The position numbers were made by a program, and so were the translations under genes. A DNA stretch of 33,494 nucleotides from Candidatus Melainabacteria bacterium (lineage in GTDB: Bacteria; Cyanobacteriota; Vampirovibrionia; Obscuribacterales; Obscuribacteraceae), in contig QKMZ01000010.1 of assembly GCA_003242885.1 (NCBI GenBank), positions 1 to 33,494 on the forward strand, read 5' to 3'. The first letter of the stretch is position 1, and every line of letters begins with the position of its first letter. Of the stretch, positions 7,696-17,419 are shown one piece after another. The notes below the pieces were generated by a model. It saw only the letters and a list, made by a program, of their open reading frames with translations, did not search any database and had not been told where the DNA came from.

Positions 7696-10596
7696 CTATG
7701 AAAACGGGACGGCTTTAACGCGGCTGCAGAACATCAGGCGTTCTTTCTGCTCAGGATTCAACTGCTCAGCCAACCAGTTGTGGCGCTGACGGTGACAGCT
7801 GAAAATAATTACCTGGTGGTCGCGTGTCAAAACATCAACCACGAATTGCATGATATGCAAGAAGCGCTCATCATCTGATTCGCTGAATGGCTCATCCAAT
7901 ACAATAGGCAACGGATTGTCTTTAGAAAGAAAGCGCGAGATGACTACGCGAGCCAACCAGTGCAGTTGCTCGCGAGTACCAACAGACATACGCTCTTTGA
8001 ATTTCGACGAATCGATAATATCGGCATCACCACGCCGTTTCAGCAATAGATTCAAGTCAGAAGTAAACTGCAAAGATTCGAATTCCAGATCAAGCTTGCC
8101 TACGATCTCATCGGCAATCGAATTGAGTTTTTGCGACCAATTCTCGTACGTTTCTCCCGAAAGCTTACGTAGAGTGTTTCTCGCCAACTCGAGAGAAAGC
8201 TTTGAACGTCTTGCATTGGACAACTCTCTGGCAACGTTTTCAATCTGGTCGAGCACCGGCAAGTAGCTGTCGTCCAAAGCTTTAGCTGCGACTCTCACCT
8301 TCACTACCAAATCGTTGCGCGCAGCAGAATCCCCGCCCGGGAAAGAAGTTGACAGCTTGACCGATGATTGGGTGCTGATACGCATTTTCAGCTCGTTGCC
8401 ACGTTGCTCCAAATGAGCGACATAAGTTGATGTATCAGGGAATGATTGCCCGCCGAGGCAATCTTCAGTGAGTCGATCAATCTGCGCTTGCACATTTCTT
8501 GCCGCGTAGTGCGCGTCTACACGTTTTTCAAAACTGGCATAGCAGTCTTCGAGAGTGACTTCATCAATATTGTTTTCAGTAAAAACGAGAGCCAAGCTGC
8601 GCTCGATCTCTTCGATTTCGCCTTGCATGGTTCCTATCTGCTGCAACATCTGACGCTGCTGCCATGTCGCAGTCTGAATCGAGCGACCTTCTTCAACAGC
8701 CTGAGCCACATCTTCGCTCAAGCGTTTGGCGCGTTCCAGCGAAATCTCACCGGCCGGAATATTGGCTTTCTTGAAGAACATCGCGAGTTCATCCAGTGCG
8801 CGCTCTCGCTGACTTTCCTTAGCAGCGATTTCAGTGGCGACTGTGTCTAGGTTCTTCAATTTCGGCTCGCTGGCAGACTTCTCTTCAATCATCGAAACCA
8901 AAAGCGCGGCGCCAGAAACGCCCGCTTTCCTCGCGATTGATTCGAGTTTTACTTCCAATGCTCCGATTTTGCTGTGAAGTTGCTGAGCCAGAGTGGTTGC
9001 TTTATCAAGGTCTGCTTCAAGCTTTTCAGTGTCTCGTTTTTTGAAAGACTCAGGCTTCGCCCACTGCAGGAGGAAAAATCCAGCAGCAGCACCAGAGGCG
9101 AGTGCTAATACTCCAAGCGCTAAAAGCGCGGCTAACATTTCGCGCGTAACAATGGCGCCGATTGTGAAAAGGATAAAGCCAATTGCAGCAGCGCCGCCAA
9201 TCATCAGGTGTTTGCTGCGAACTTCCTGGCGTTGTTTTTCAATTTCCAGAATAGATGCGCGATGTTTAACCACGTTGCGCTCGCATTCAGTAATTTGATC
9301 TTTGGCTGCGTTCATCAGCGCGTGATAAGAACGCACATCACCCGCGTCTTTCGGATCGAGCGCAGAAAGAGCGCTTTTTGTAGATTCATATTTGGCCAGG
9401 TCCACAGAACTGCTAGTCAACCTGGCGACTTCATCCTGCTTTTGCGAGACAAGATTGTTGAGGTCGCGACCAAGGTCGCTCAAACGCATAACGAGCAGAG
9501 AAAGTGCCTGAGCGTCCTGACTCGTAAACTCCGAAAGTCCGCGCCACTTCTTTTGGAAGGCGGCTTCAAGTGCATCTACTTCAGCATCGGCACGATTCGG
9601 ATTTGCCTTCAACTTTTCATGCTCTGCATACAAATTATCGCGCTTCGTCCACATTTCGCGGACACGATTCTCCAAATTTACAAGCCCAGGATCTGCGGTT
9701 GTAAGTTTGTCAACTTGCAATTGCAGTTCCATAATCCTGGCTTCATGCTGTTTGGCGCGAGCCAAGGAGGCATCGAGATCGCGCAGTTCTTCGACGAGTG
9801 CCAAGGTGGAAGAGTCTGTTTCAGGCGGCACCTCAATTTCGGTAGGTCCTTCAAAACCACCTTCATCACCCATCTCATTCAGCTTATACAGACCTTCAAA
9901 AAGATTCTGGCGCTCTAATTCAAGCGCCGAAAGTTTCTCTTTCAGTTCCTTCTGCTCTACTTCAAGCGAGTGAATCACCTGGTCAATCTTTAGAAGCTGA
10001 CCGCGATGAGGATAGTGAGTGAGAGCGGTATCCAGACATTGAATTGCACCGGATGCAGTGTGCTTGGTGTTGGAAGAGTCAGCTATTCCTTGAAAGACGG
10101 AAGCGAAATCTTCAGCACCGCCTATAGTGTGCTCGTCCAATTCGCGCTGTCCGACAAAACAAGTGCTGCGGAAAAGTTCGCGCGTCATTCCGGTCAGTCT
10201 AAATCCGACTTCGTCCTCGCCATTTTGTCCGAGAAATTCATCGGTGACGTCTCGCTGTGCCGGTTTTACCTCATAAACTTGAACGGTTCGGGCGGCGAAG
10301 TCTCTCTCGATTTTCAGTTGCCGGTCACCGAGGTTTGCCCAGAGCGATACTTTAAATGGCAAATGTGCGCCGGCGCGTGGTCTCATGGACTCACGTGTCT
10401 GCCCGCCATGCGCGCCCGAAGTAGAACCGATGTGACCTTCAGGAAAATCAAACAATGCCGCCCAAACAGCAGTCGCCATCGTGGACTTTCCAAACTCATT
10501 TGCCTCGACAAGCAGATTAAGCTTGTTGCTTGCAAATTCTGTTTTCTCACCGACAACGCTACCGAAGCCGGCGAGCTCGATGCGTTCAATCCACAT
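7696..10596 (-). CDS. SMC/Rad50-like ATPase of the YhaN type
   Basis: This 966-residue AAA/ABC-type ATPase has the SMC/Rad50 layout. The P-loop is at 31-39 (EANEFGKST), the Q-loop glutamine is Q150 (STCFVGQREL), coiled coil spans about 210-450 and 520-790, the ABC signature is SVGTREQ near 870, and Walker B with catalytic Glu is LPIVLDEPF near 893-900. Two hydrophobic helices interrupt the coiled coil at about 462-512. Length, the embedded membrane segments and the signature fit YhaN better than SbcC. The first P-loop residue is Glu where Gly is usual. The gene starts 11 bp before the end of the phosphoesterase gene, implying translational coupling and a joint complex in DNA end processing or repair, possibly membrane-associated. 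Confidence 0.85.
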   Translation of the reverse strand: MWIERIELAGFGSVVGEKTEFASNKLNLLVEANEFGKSTMATAVWAALFDFPEGHIGSTSGAHGGQTRESMRPRAGAHLPFKVSLWANLGDRQLKIERDFAARTVQVYEVKPAQRDVTDEFLGQNGEDEVGFRLTGMTRELFRSTCFVGQRELDEHTIGGAEDFASVFQGIADSSNTKHTASGAIQCLDTALTHYPHRGQLLKIDQVIHSLEVEQKELKEKLSALELERQNLFEGLYKLNEMGDEGGFEGPTEIEVPPETDSSTLALVEELRDLDASLARAKQHEARIMELQLQVDKLTTADPGLVNLENRVREMWTKRDNLYAEHEKLKANPNRADAEVDALEAAFQKKWRGLSEFTSQDAQALSLLVMRLSDLGRDLNNLVSQKQDEVARLTSSSVDLAKYESTKSALSALDPKDAGDVRSYHALMNAAKDQITECERNVVKHRASILEIEKQRQEVRSKHLMIGGAAAIGFILFTIGAIVTREMLAALLALGVLALASGAAAGFFLLQWAKPESFKKRDTEKLEADLDKATTLAQQLHSKIGALEVKLESIARKAGVSGAALLVSMIEEKSASEPKLKNLDTVATEIAAKESQRERALDELAMFFKKANIPAGEISLERAKRLSEDVAQAVEEGRSIQTATWQQRQMLQQIGTMQGEIEEIERSLALVFTENNIDEVTLEDCYASFEKRVDAHYAARNVQAQIDRLTEDCLGGQSFPDTSTYVAHLEQRGNELKMRISTQSSVKLSTSFPGGDSAARNDLVVKVRVAAKALDDSYLPVLDQIENVARELSNARRSKLSLELARNTLRKLSGETYENWSQKLNSIADEIVGKLDLEFESLQFTSDLNLLLKRRGDADIIDSSKFKERMSVGTREQLHWLARVVISRFLSKDNPLPIVLDEPFSESDDERFLHIMQFVVDVLTRDHQVIIFSCHRQRHNWLAEQLNPEQKERLMFCSRVKAVPFS

Positions 10597-11860
10597 TTCG
10601 TACGTCTACCTTTTGTCTGCGAAGGGCATCCAAACCATAATAAAGTGCGTCTTCGGCTGTTCCACCAGACACCGAATCCGGTGCTGCATTGCTGTCTAGA
10701 AGACCTGCTTCAGCGCGACCTTTTTCAACGCGTCGCTTGTATTCGAGCATTGCTTCGATGAACTTGCCTTCTGTCGTTCGCTCATCAAAACGCTCAGACA
10801 GATAGTCGGGTCTTGTGTGATCGGCGACACGCACGTGAAAAAAGTTGTCGCGAAAACGCTCTACAACAGACGACTTGTCGGCTTCCGGGGGATAACTTCC
10901 TTCCATGTGCAGGTAGATTATGTCTTCGCCTGGACGTGCACCTTGTTCTTGAATGGCGAGTCCGATCTCTTCAGCCATCACCTCTTCGGAAAGACCAGAC
11001 ACGTCTACGCCGGCAACATAGATGCGACGGTTGTCGAATTCATACGGCTCGACGGTGCATTCCGGAATGCGGCTGGGTCCGACAATAACTGTACCGAAGA
11101 GTGCCAAACGAGGACCGGCTTCTTCGAAGCTCCGTCCAACAAACGAGCCACCGTACGCACCGATAAGCTTGCCCCTGGAAGAATACACCTCGGCAAATTC
11201 ATGGCAGTGTCCTAGCGCCGCATATGTAAAAGCTTGAGACTCCAATTCTTCAACAGAAAACGGTGCCGAGTATTTATCAGCAATCTCGGCATCGGGACCA
11301 GCATAGCCCTCGAGAAAACCGTGATGTACAAAGAAATTCAACGGTGCACCTGTGCGCAACGCCACCGGACGGTTGAGTAGGCGGCGCGGTTCTACTTCAT
11401 TCTTCTGGAAAGCACGACCGATAAAACACACGTCTTCGCGAAGCGGGTGTCTTATCGTCTGAAAAGCATCTGCATCAAAAACGATGACGTTGTCCGGCCA
11501 AGGCGGCAATCCGCGCGCTTGAAGAACTTTTGGATTGTAAGGCGAGGCAAACGAATAGTAGTCGCGGTTGCCTGGCGCGATCACCACAGGTATGTCGCCT
11601 AGCCGCGAAAAAGACTCAATCAAATAATTGATTGTCGGACCGGTCACGGTGTCGGCGTCGAAAAGATCGCCTGGAATAAAAATCGCATCAACCCTGCGCC
11701 TGGCGCCTTCTTCGAGCGCGCGATAAAGCGAAAGAAGCATCTCGTTGTTGCGCTCGTAACGCTGGCTGTGCGAAAGACCAAGCCGCCCGGACAGAAAGCG
11801 TGAATCAAGGTGCACGTCTGATAGCTGCAGGAAGGTAAAGCGCTTGAGCTGAGATTCCAT
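10586..11860 (-). CDS. Mre11/SbcD-like metallophosphoesterase of the YhaO type
   Basis: This 424-residue calcineurin-like phosphoesterase is the likely nuclease partner of the overlapping ATPase gene. Metal-binding motifs are in order: SDVHLDS (Asp15, His17), GDLFD (64-68), GNRD (97-100), VHHGF (His179/His180) and LGHCH (217-220). The third motif is normally GNHD, and the His that Mre11 enzymes use as general acid is Arg99 here (codon CGC, one base from CAC). The metal ligands appear intact, so the enzyme may bind metal but have altered or weak nuclease activity. The C-terminal 150 residues would form the capping domain and ATPase contact. AAGG lies eight bases before the ATG. It is first in the two-gene operon. 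Confidence 0.85.
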   Translation of the reverse strand: MESQLKRFTFLQLSDVHLDSRFLSGRLGLSHSQRYERNNEMLLSLYRALEEGARRRVDAIFIPGDLFDADTVTGPTINYLIESFSRLGDIPVVIAPGNRDYYSFASPYNPKVLQARGLPPWPDNVIVFDADAFQTIRHPLREDVCFIGRAFQKNEVEPRRLLNRPVALRTGAPLNFFVHHGFLEGYAGPDAEIADKYSAPFSVEELESQAFTYAALGHCHEFAEVYSSRGKLIGAYGGSFVGRSFEEAGPRLALFGTVIVGPSRIPECTVEPYEFDNRRIYVAGVDVSGLSEEVMAEEIGLAIQEQGARPGEDIIYLHMEGSYPPEADKSSVVERFRDNFFHVRVADHTRPDYLSERFDERTTEGKFIEAMLEYKRRVEKGRAEAGLLDSNAAPDSVSGGTAEDALYYGLDALRRQKVDVRNVD

Positions 11861-12086
11861 CTATCCTGCCTTCGCCTGGATGAATACCGACCGATATGGC
11901 CAGAGCTTTAGCGGCACACCGCCCAATCGGTGCACCCTCTCACTCATTAATGCCACATTTCGGTGCGTCTTCATTCGTCCGATCGGGGATAGCTGGGCTT
12001 TTACAGGCTTTCTTAGCAATTTTTAACCTCGCCGTCCCCCTAGGCTATTTCTTACGGCAGGCAAAATTGTCTTCTGCGGCATCGGG

Positions 12087-13292
12087 CTAAACACGCTCGA
12101 CAATAGTTGCGATTCCCTGACCGACGCCGATGCACATGGTAGCCAGACCATAGCGCGACTTGCGTCTCTTCATCTCGTGCAGAAGAGTCGTCAAAATTCT
12201 GGCGCCGCTCGATCCCAGCGGGTGCCCAAGTGCAATCGCGCCGCCATTGACGTTTACTTTGGCGGGGTCGAGTCCGAGTTCGCGCATACAAGCCAGTGAC
12301 TGAGCTGCAAAGGCTTCATTCAATTCGAACAAATCGATATCTTCAATCTTCAAGCCAGCACGACTGAGAGCCTTTCTCGTCGCCGGCACGGGTCCGATAC
12401 CCATGATTGCCGGGTCTACGCCCGCAACAGCAGAAGTCACATAACGTGCCAGCGGTGCTAGTTTTAGTTCCTTGGCTTTGTCGGCCGACATAATTAAAAC
12501 TGCGGTGGCACCATCATTGATACCAGATGCATTTCCCGCCGTCACCGATCCTCCATCGCGAAATGCCGCTTTCAACTTCTTCAAGTCATCAATTGTCGTT
12601 TGCGGGCGCGGGTGTTCGTCCTCACTGACGAATTCTGGCGTCGTCGCGCCCTTTTTGAGCGGCAGAGGTACAGGCACAATCTCATCTTTAAATGCACCTT
12701 TCTCCCTTGCCTGTCCGTATTTAGACTGGCTCAAACGGGCAAATTCGTCCTGGTCTTCGCGCGACACTGTGTATTTTTCCGCGACATTCTCTGCGGTTTC
12801 ACCCATGGAATATGGATGATGCATCTCGGAAAGTTTTTTATTGATAAAACGCCACCCAAGTGTCGTATCAACCAATTTTTGATCGCCACGAGGGAAAGAA
12901 GCGTCAGGCTTTGCCATCACAAATGGTGCCCGCGTCATCGACTCAACGCCACCAGCAATATAGATGTCGCCGTGCCCGGACTGAATCGCCATACAGGCAT
13001 CGTTGACGGCCATTAAGCCCGAACCGCACAATCTGTTGACGGTTCCACCGGCAACTTCCACCGGCAGTCCGGCAAGAAGAACAGCCATGCGAGCAACGTT
13101 GCGATTGTCTTCACCGGCTTGATTGGCGCAACCGAAAAGTACATCTTCGATCTGAGAAGCATCGATACCATTTCTTTTGACCAACTCACGAATGACGTGC
13201 GCAGCCAGATCATCCGAGCGAACATCCTTTAGCGCACCTATGTGCTTACCGATTGGGGTGCGCACTGCATCTACGATTACTGCTTCCTTCAT
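12087..13292 (-). CDS. Acetyl-CoA C-acyltransferase (thiolase)
   Basis: This thiolase of 401 residues from the chosen start is full length for the family. It cleaves 3-oxoacyl-CoA with CoA, or condenses two acetyl-CoA. The acyl-accepting Cys89 sits in NRLCGSG, the His motif NGGAIALGHPLG is near 360, and the second Cys is in MCIGVGQG near 390, where CIGGGQG is more usual. The GCANQAGEDNRNVARM stretch is close to that in beta-ketoadipyl-CoA thiolases (PcaF), but sequence alone does not separate PcaF, FadA and AtoB roles. The reading frame extends 26 codons further upstream into the preceding gene; the ATG at 13292 begins the typical MKEAVIVDAVRTP sequence. It lies 28 bp after the LRV gene, so the two are probably co-transcribed. 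No other beta-oxidation gene is nearby. Confidence 0.92.
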   Translation of the reverse strand: MKEAVIVDAVRTPIGKHIGALKDVRSDDLAAHVIRELVKRNGIDASQIEDVLFGCANQAGEDNRNVARMAVLLAGLPVEVAGGTVNRLCGSGLMAVNDACMAIQSGHGDIYIAGGVESMTRAPFVMAKPDASFPRGDQKLVDTTLGWRFINKKLSEMHHPYSMGETAENVAEKYTVSREDQDEFARLSQSKYGQAREKGAFKDEIVPVPLPLKKGATTPEFVSEDEHPRPQTTIDDLKKLKAAFRDGGSVTAGNASGINDGATAVLIMSADKAKELKLAPLARYVTSAVAGVDPAIMGIGPVPATRKALSRAGLKIEDIDLFELNEAFAAQSLACMRELGLDPAKVNVNGGAIALGHPLGSSGARILTTLLHEMKRRKSRYGLATMCIGVGQGIATIVERV

Positions 13293-13320
13293 TGTTTTGA
13301 TTCCGTATTGTGGTTTTGAC

Positions 13321-15291
13321 TTAACGATATCTCGAATCCGGCGTAGCCAGCCAGCATTCACTGTCTTCACTCAATTGCTTAATCGTATCGGTGGTAGCGG
13401 ACGGATTAAGTGCAACAGCCTCACGAACTTCCGGACGCTTATCGGCAGCAAGAGAAGTCAGCAAGTTTGCACCGGCTGACGGATTTCCGGCAACAGCCTG
13501 ACGTACCAGGTCGTCTTGATCTTTTGCGAGTTTTTCCAGATCTGCAGCTTGTGTGTTTGGATTTGCCGCCACTTTTGCGCGAACGAAACGGCTCTTGTCG
13601 CCGACCATTGAAGATAGCGATTCCTTGCTCATTCTGGCTGCCGCAGCTGCAACAGATCGCACCGATGGGTCGCTGTCGTGAGCAAGTTTTGCCACTACAT
13701 CTTCCGGCACCTGCGGATTGCCGGCCAGCCTGCGCTTGAGTTCTACATCTGCATCTTCGGCTAATTTCAGCAGAACATCACGTCCGGCATTATTGCGATT
13801 CAGAAGCTCATGGCGAACCGCGGGCTCCGGCGACTGTGCAAGCACCAGCAAAGTGTTGTCCGGAACTTGCGGATTCAAAGCCAGGCTGCGCAACACTGAC
13901 GCGCACTGGTCCTGCGACAGTGAAGCAAGGCTTTGTTTCGGAGCGTTCGCGTTGCCTGCCAGAGATTGACGGACAAACTCATCACTGTCTTGTCCCAACT
14001 TCGAGAATATCGGCTCTAAATCCGCTGCAATTTTTCCGTCCTGACCATTCAAGATCGCCGCATTAGACGCAACCGCAGCACGCACACTAGGCACTTCATC
14101 TCTGGCAAGCACTGCAGCCAAATCAGCAGGCAAGCGAGGATTCATAGCAAGAATGGTGCGCACCATTGGTGACTTATCCTTGGACAATTTCGCAAAAGAC
14201 TCTGCGCTGATATCTGGTCTTGCCGACACGACTTGCGCCACAGCAATGGTCGAATCAGCACAGAGTATATCCAGGGCATCTTTGCCAATAGAAGGATTTA
14301 CCGCAACTGCAGCTCGTACGGTAGGACGTTTATCTTTAGCCAATTCAGCCAGAACATTTGCAGGAGTGGCACGATTGGATGCCACCGCGATACGAACATT
14401 ATCGTCGGCATCCTTAGACAAATTGGCAAGCAATTCAGGTGTGCACTTTTGACAAAGAGCGGCAGCAGCCCTCACTTCCGCTTTATCGTCTTTGCTCAGT
14501 TTTTCAAGCGCTGCAGCCGGAGTATTTGCATTTCCTGCCACGGCTTGCCGGACCACAAAATTGGAATCCTTCGAAAGTGCATCAAGTACATCGGCGGGTG
14601 CCGAAGAATTGATCGCAACGAAAGCTCTCACGCCGAGATCACCATCCTGAGCCAAAACAGCAATGGCATCTTTAGAGATGCTGGGCTGACGAGAGAGAAA
14701 AGTACGAACCAATCGATCGCCTATCTTGCAAAGTCTCATCACCACATCCGGTGGCGTATTCGGATTGCGTGCCAAGGACAGCAAGAGAAATTCGGTGTGT
14801 ACAGGTCCCATCACCAATCCATGAAGCACCTCAGGTGGTGTCTTCGGATTAGAACCGATGGTTTCCAACACCTTCGGAATTCCGGCTTTCGTGAGCTTTG
14901 TCAGAGTCGTTGCTTGCGGCATGCGAGAATTGCGCAGCAATGCTTCAAAAATAACTTCATCCGTTGTCCCTGCCATTTCATCAATCACTTCCGGCGGAGT
15001 TGACGGATTTTGCGCTACAGCCTGGCGCACCATGAGACTTTCGTCCTTCGCCAGTTTTGCAAGGATTTCTTTCGGCGTGCGAGTGTTTTGCGCTACCGCC
15101 ACTCGCACTCTCAACGCGGGGCTGGGCAGTGACGGCGCTTGCATCTGCGGCGTCAACAATCTTCCGGCGCGCTCACCTGGAATGGTTTCTGCCAAAGCAC
15201 CAGACGGCGAAACAAGCGGCAAAATGCCAGCGGTTGTAAGTATCGAAAGAGAAACCGAAAGGCAAAAACCATGCCTCTTAAAAACGCGCAT
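13321..15291 (-). CDS. Exported leucine-rich-repeat-variant (LRV) protein
   Basis: This exported all-helical repeat protein has 656 residues. A signal peptide covers about 1-34 (FKRHGFCLSVSLSIL core, GALA-ET cleavage). The rest is about 22 repeats of roughly 26 residues with consensus VRxAVAxNPxTPxxxLxxLAKDxxxx, the pattern of LRV repeats that stack helices into a solenoid. The Fe-S cluster cysteines of the Azotobacter LRV protein are not evident. One repeat near residues 385-420 carries an insertion. I start at the ATG at 15291, which has GGAG eight bases upstream; the codons of the longer frame contain that ribosome binding site. The likely job is protein binding outside the cytoplasm. The last 14 residues (ECWLATPDSRYR end) leave the repeat pattern. 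Confidence 0.85.
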   Translation of the reverse strand: MRVFKRHGFCLSVSLSILTTAGILPLVSPSGALAETIPGERAGRLLTPQMQAPSLPSPALRVRVAVAQNTRTPKEILAKLAKDESLMVRQAVAQNPSTPPEVIDEMAGTTDEVIFEALLRNSRMPQATTLTKLTKAGIPKVLETIGSNPKTPPEVLHGLVMGPVHTEFLLLSLARNPNTPPDVVMRLCKIGDRLVRTFLSRQPSISKDAIAVLAQDGDLGVRAFVAINSSAPADVLDALSKDSNFVVRQAVAGNANTPAAALEKLSKDDKAEVRAAAALCQKCTPELLANLSKDADDNVRIAVASNRATPANVLAELAKDKRPTVRAAVAVNPSIGKDALDILCADSTIAVAQVVSARPDISAESFAKLSKDKSPMVRTILAMNPRLPADLAAVLARDEVPSVRAAVASNAAILNGQDGKIAADLEPIFSKLGQDSDEFVRQSLAGNANAPKQSLASLSQDQCASVLRSLALNPQVPDNTLLVLAQSPEPAVRHELLNRNNAGRDVLLKLAEDADVELKRRLAGNPQVPEDVVAKLAHDSDPSVRSVAAAAARMSKESLSSMVGDKSRFVRAKVAANPNTQAADLEKLAKDQDDLVRQAVAGNPSAGANLLTSLAADKRPEVREAVALNPSATTDTIKQLSEDSECWLATPDSRYR

Positions 15292-15374
15292 GTCTGACTC
15301 TCCGTGCAAGACGAACGGGCTGTTACGAAGTATCTTTGTACAGTAGTTAGAGTCTTTTTTCTACGCTTTTCAGG

Positions 15375-17246
15375 CTATGGATTCGGGTGAATCTCACGAA
15401 TAATGTTGAGCAGGATATTGCTATCCAATTCCTGACTGACATACTCGATGTACTTTACTTGCCAGTTCTCCAAATCCTTGACTACAGTCGAAAGCGAAGT
15501 ACCGGTGGCTTTGGCGGCAACCATATCGATGCCGACCTCCGCACTCGATGACATCACATACATTCGGGCGCGTCCGGAATAGCCGATCGTATCGCGCAGC
15601 GCCAGGCGAAGGAATGCAGAGCTGCGCTCCTTGCCGATTTTCTCCGTAATTTTTCTGAGCAAAGTCTGGAAGTTGCTGAGTGGCGTATTGACGTCCGATT
15701 CGGGCACATTGATGAGCTTGAAGTGCATAAGCAAGTCAACTGCCCGACAGGCGTCGGCGCAAACCATGTCGCCGATGCTTTGCACCAGCTGATGCAAAGG
15801 AGTGAGCCCGTCGCAGACTTTCCATACGCGATTCATATACGACAGTTCACGGTTCGTAATCGGCTGATCTTCTTTCGGGTCAATAAGGTTTTCGACCGGA
15901 CCTTTGAGCAAGTCTTTCTCGTCAGGCAACTGCTCCATGACTGAATTCAGTCCTTTGGGGAGCTTGGCTATGACGACGTCTGCATGGTCGCGTGCCAGAG
16001 CCGCATCTAGCAAAAGCTTGTCTACGACTTTAGTCAATTTGCACGAATCTTTAGCCAGATCGGGCGGCGGTTGGCGTTTGATAAACACAAAGATGCCGTC
16101 TTTCCAAGCCGAACAAAACTCGATGACCGCCTTGTTGCCCTCAATCTTGCCGACTTTGGCGTGAGTAATTTTGCCGAGTTCGTAATGAGCTTTGAATGTG
16201 AGGTCCCGATATTCCACTGAAAGCACGCCCGTGTCGCGGTTTTGCGCGATGTTTTGCAGGAGAATGGACGCTTCGGTGTTGCCCAGGTGACCAACGAGCG
16301 CTTGTACAGATGTGTCATCGGATGAGCGTTTCAGAACTTTCTTAACATCTTCGGAATCGGCCTTTTGCCCATAGAAAGACTGATCTTGAATCGCCACAGC
16401 AAGCTGCCTGCCGCTGATATAGCCTTTCTTCACCGCCAACGCGCCAAGGTTGATGCGTTCTCGAGCGGGCAAAGCTTGCTGCTCGGAAATCAAATCATCG
16501 ACTTGCTCCTGGCTCATCAACTTCGCCGCCACCAGGTAGTCTTTCAGACCAAAGGGAGTTTTGTTCTTGAAACAGTTGACCAGGAAAGGAATTTTGGCAA
16601 ATAGCGGATAAATCGCTTTGGCTTGTTCGAGTGACCGCAGCTCTTCCATCAACTCTTCCATGGTCAGGCGGTCTTGGTCTACAAGCCGATGGCACAGGGC
16701 GTTCAACTGCGAATAGCTATCCACAGAACAAAGCACCAGATTGCGGCGCTTGCTGCCGTCGAGTCCAGCCTTAAGTTTAATTCCGAGCGTCGTCAAAACC
16801 GGAACAGCAGTCATCAAAACTTGCTGCGAGAGATCTGTACTTTCCTCGATAAGCTCGCTGGAACGCCCCAGAGCGTGCTTAATATGCCTTGCCAGAGACG
16901 GCGAATGATCGAAAAGCTCGGCATGACTTTCGAAAATGTGAAGGCTCAAAATGCCCGTCAGAGAGTCTCTAACAATCGCGACTGCTTGGTCGAGCTTGAG
17001 GAAAACCATCGCACCTTGCATCTGCAACAGATTCTTAGCGATCTGAGCTGCCTCGATAATCACCTCTGCGGTGAAAAGAAAGCCCGTTTGAGTGACGTCA
17101 ATCAAGATGGCATCGAACAAATGCTTGCCATCCAACAACCCTTGCAACTCTGCTAAAAGGTCCGGCCCAAACTTGAGGACCAACGTATTCTCCTGCAATT
17201 CCGCAGGAGCCAGTTGTGTAGTAACGGCGTCTGTCATCTCAAGCAC
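15375..17246 (-). CDS. DUF4388 protein with STAS-like and MshEN-like regions
   Basis: This encodes 623 residues and no signal peptide. Residues 1-110 look like a STAS-type alpha/beta domain. About 215-285 resembles an MshEN/GspE N-terminal unit (LKDYLVAAKLMSQEQVDDLI then LGALAVKKGYISGRQLAVAI). About 305-385 is a DUF4388-type domain (LLQNIAQNRDTGVLSVEYRDLTFKAHYELGKITHAKVG). The remaining 200 residues are helical. DUF4388 and MshEN domains occur in regulators of motility, pili and polysaccharide, and MshEN can bind cyclic di-GMP; the binding residues cannot be confirmed here. The GTG at 17246 has GAGGA seven bases upstream and beats the nearby TTG (17252) and ATG (17237). It heads a possible operon with the LRV and thiolase genes (83- and 28-bp gaps). 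Confidence 0.8.
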   Translation of the reverse strand: MLEMTDAVTTQLAPAELQENTLVLKFGPDLLAELQGLLDGKHLFDAILIDVTQTGFLFTAEVIIEAAQIAKNLLQMQGAMVFLKLDQAVAIVRDSLTGILSLHIFESHAELFDHSPSLARHIKHALGRSSELIEESTDLSQQVLMTAVPVLTTLGIKLKAGLDGSKRRNLVLCSVDSYSQLNALCHRLVDQDRLTMEELMEELRSLEQAKAIYPLFAKIPFLVNCFKNKTPFGLKDYLVAAKLMSQEQVDDLISEQQALPARERINLGALAVKKGYISGRQLAVAIQDQSFYGQKADSEDVKKVLKRSSDDTSVQALVGHLGNTEASILLQNIAQNRDTGVLSVEYRDLTFKAHYELGKITHAKVGKIEGNKAVIEFCSAWKDGIFVFIKRQPPPDLAKDSCKLTKVVDKLLLDAALARDHADVVIAKLPKGLNSVMEQLPDEKDLLKGPVENLIDPKEDQPITNRELSYMNRVWKVCDGLTPLHQLVQSIGDMVCADACRAVDLLMHFKLINVPESDVNTPLSNFQTLLRKITEKIGKERSSAFLRLALRDTIGYSGRARMYVMSSSAEVGIDMVAAKATGTSLSTVVKDLENWQVKYIEYVSQELDSNILLNIIREIHPNP

Positions 17247-17311
17247 AAGCAAATCCTCGGGTTTTTAATCACCGCCAAATCGGGGCGCAACTTGAAACAC
17301 CCCTACTAAGA

Positions 17312-17339
17312 TTTCTTACCACTTTTATTGAAATAAAAT
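17312..17339 (+). promoter_or_regulatory. Weak candidate promoter for the TPR-matrixin gene
   Basis: TTTCTT and TAAAAT are separated by 16 bp in the AT-rich part of the gap between divergent genes. The -10 is good and the -35 poor. It would start transcription about 75 bp before the chosen start codon. Confidence 0.25.
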
Positions 17340-17419
17340 CCGGCGGATAACATCACCACAGTGCATTGAGGTTACACGTGGCGCTAAACTGTTTTTGTTT
17401 CAATCAGGAAGTTGCGCTT

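Noticed and set aside
7696..10596. Calling the ATPase sbcC or recN
   Set aside because: The embedded pair of hydrophobic helices, the length near 960 residues and the partner of about 420 residues fit YhaN/YhaO better. No hook CxxC zinc motif of Rad50/SbcC was seen.
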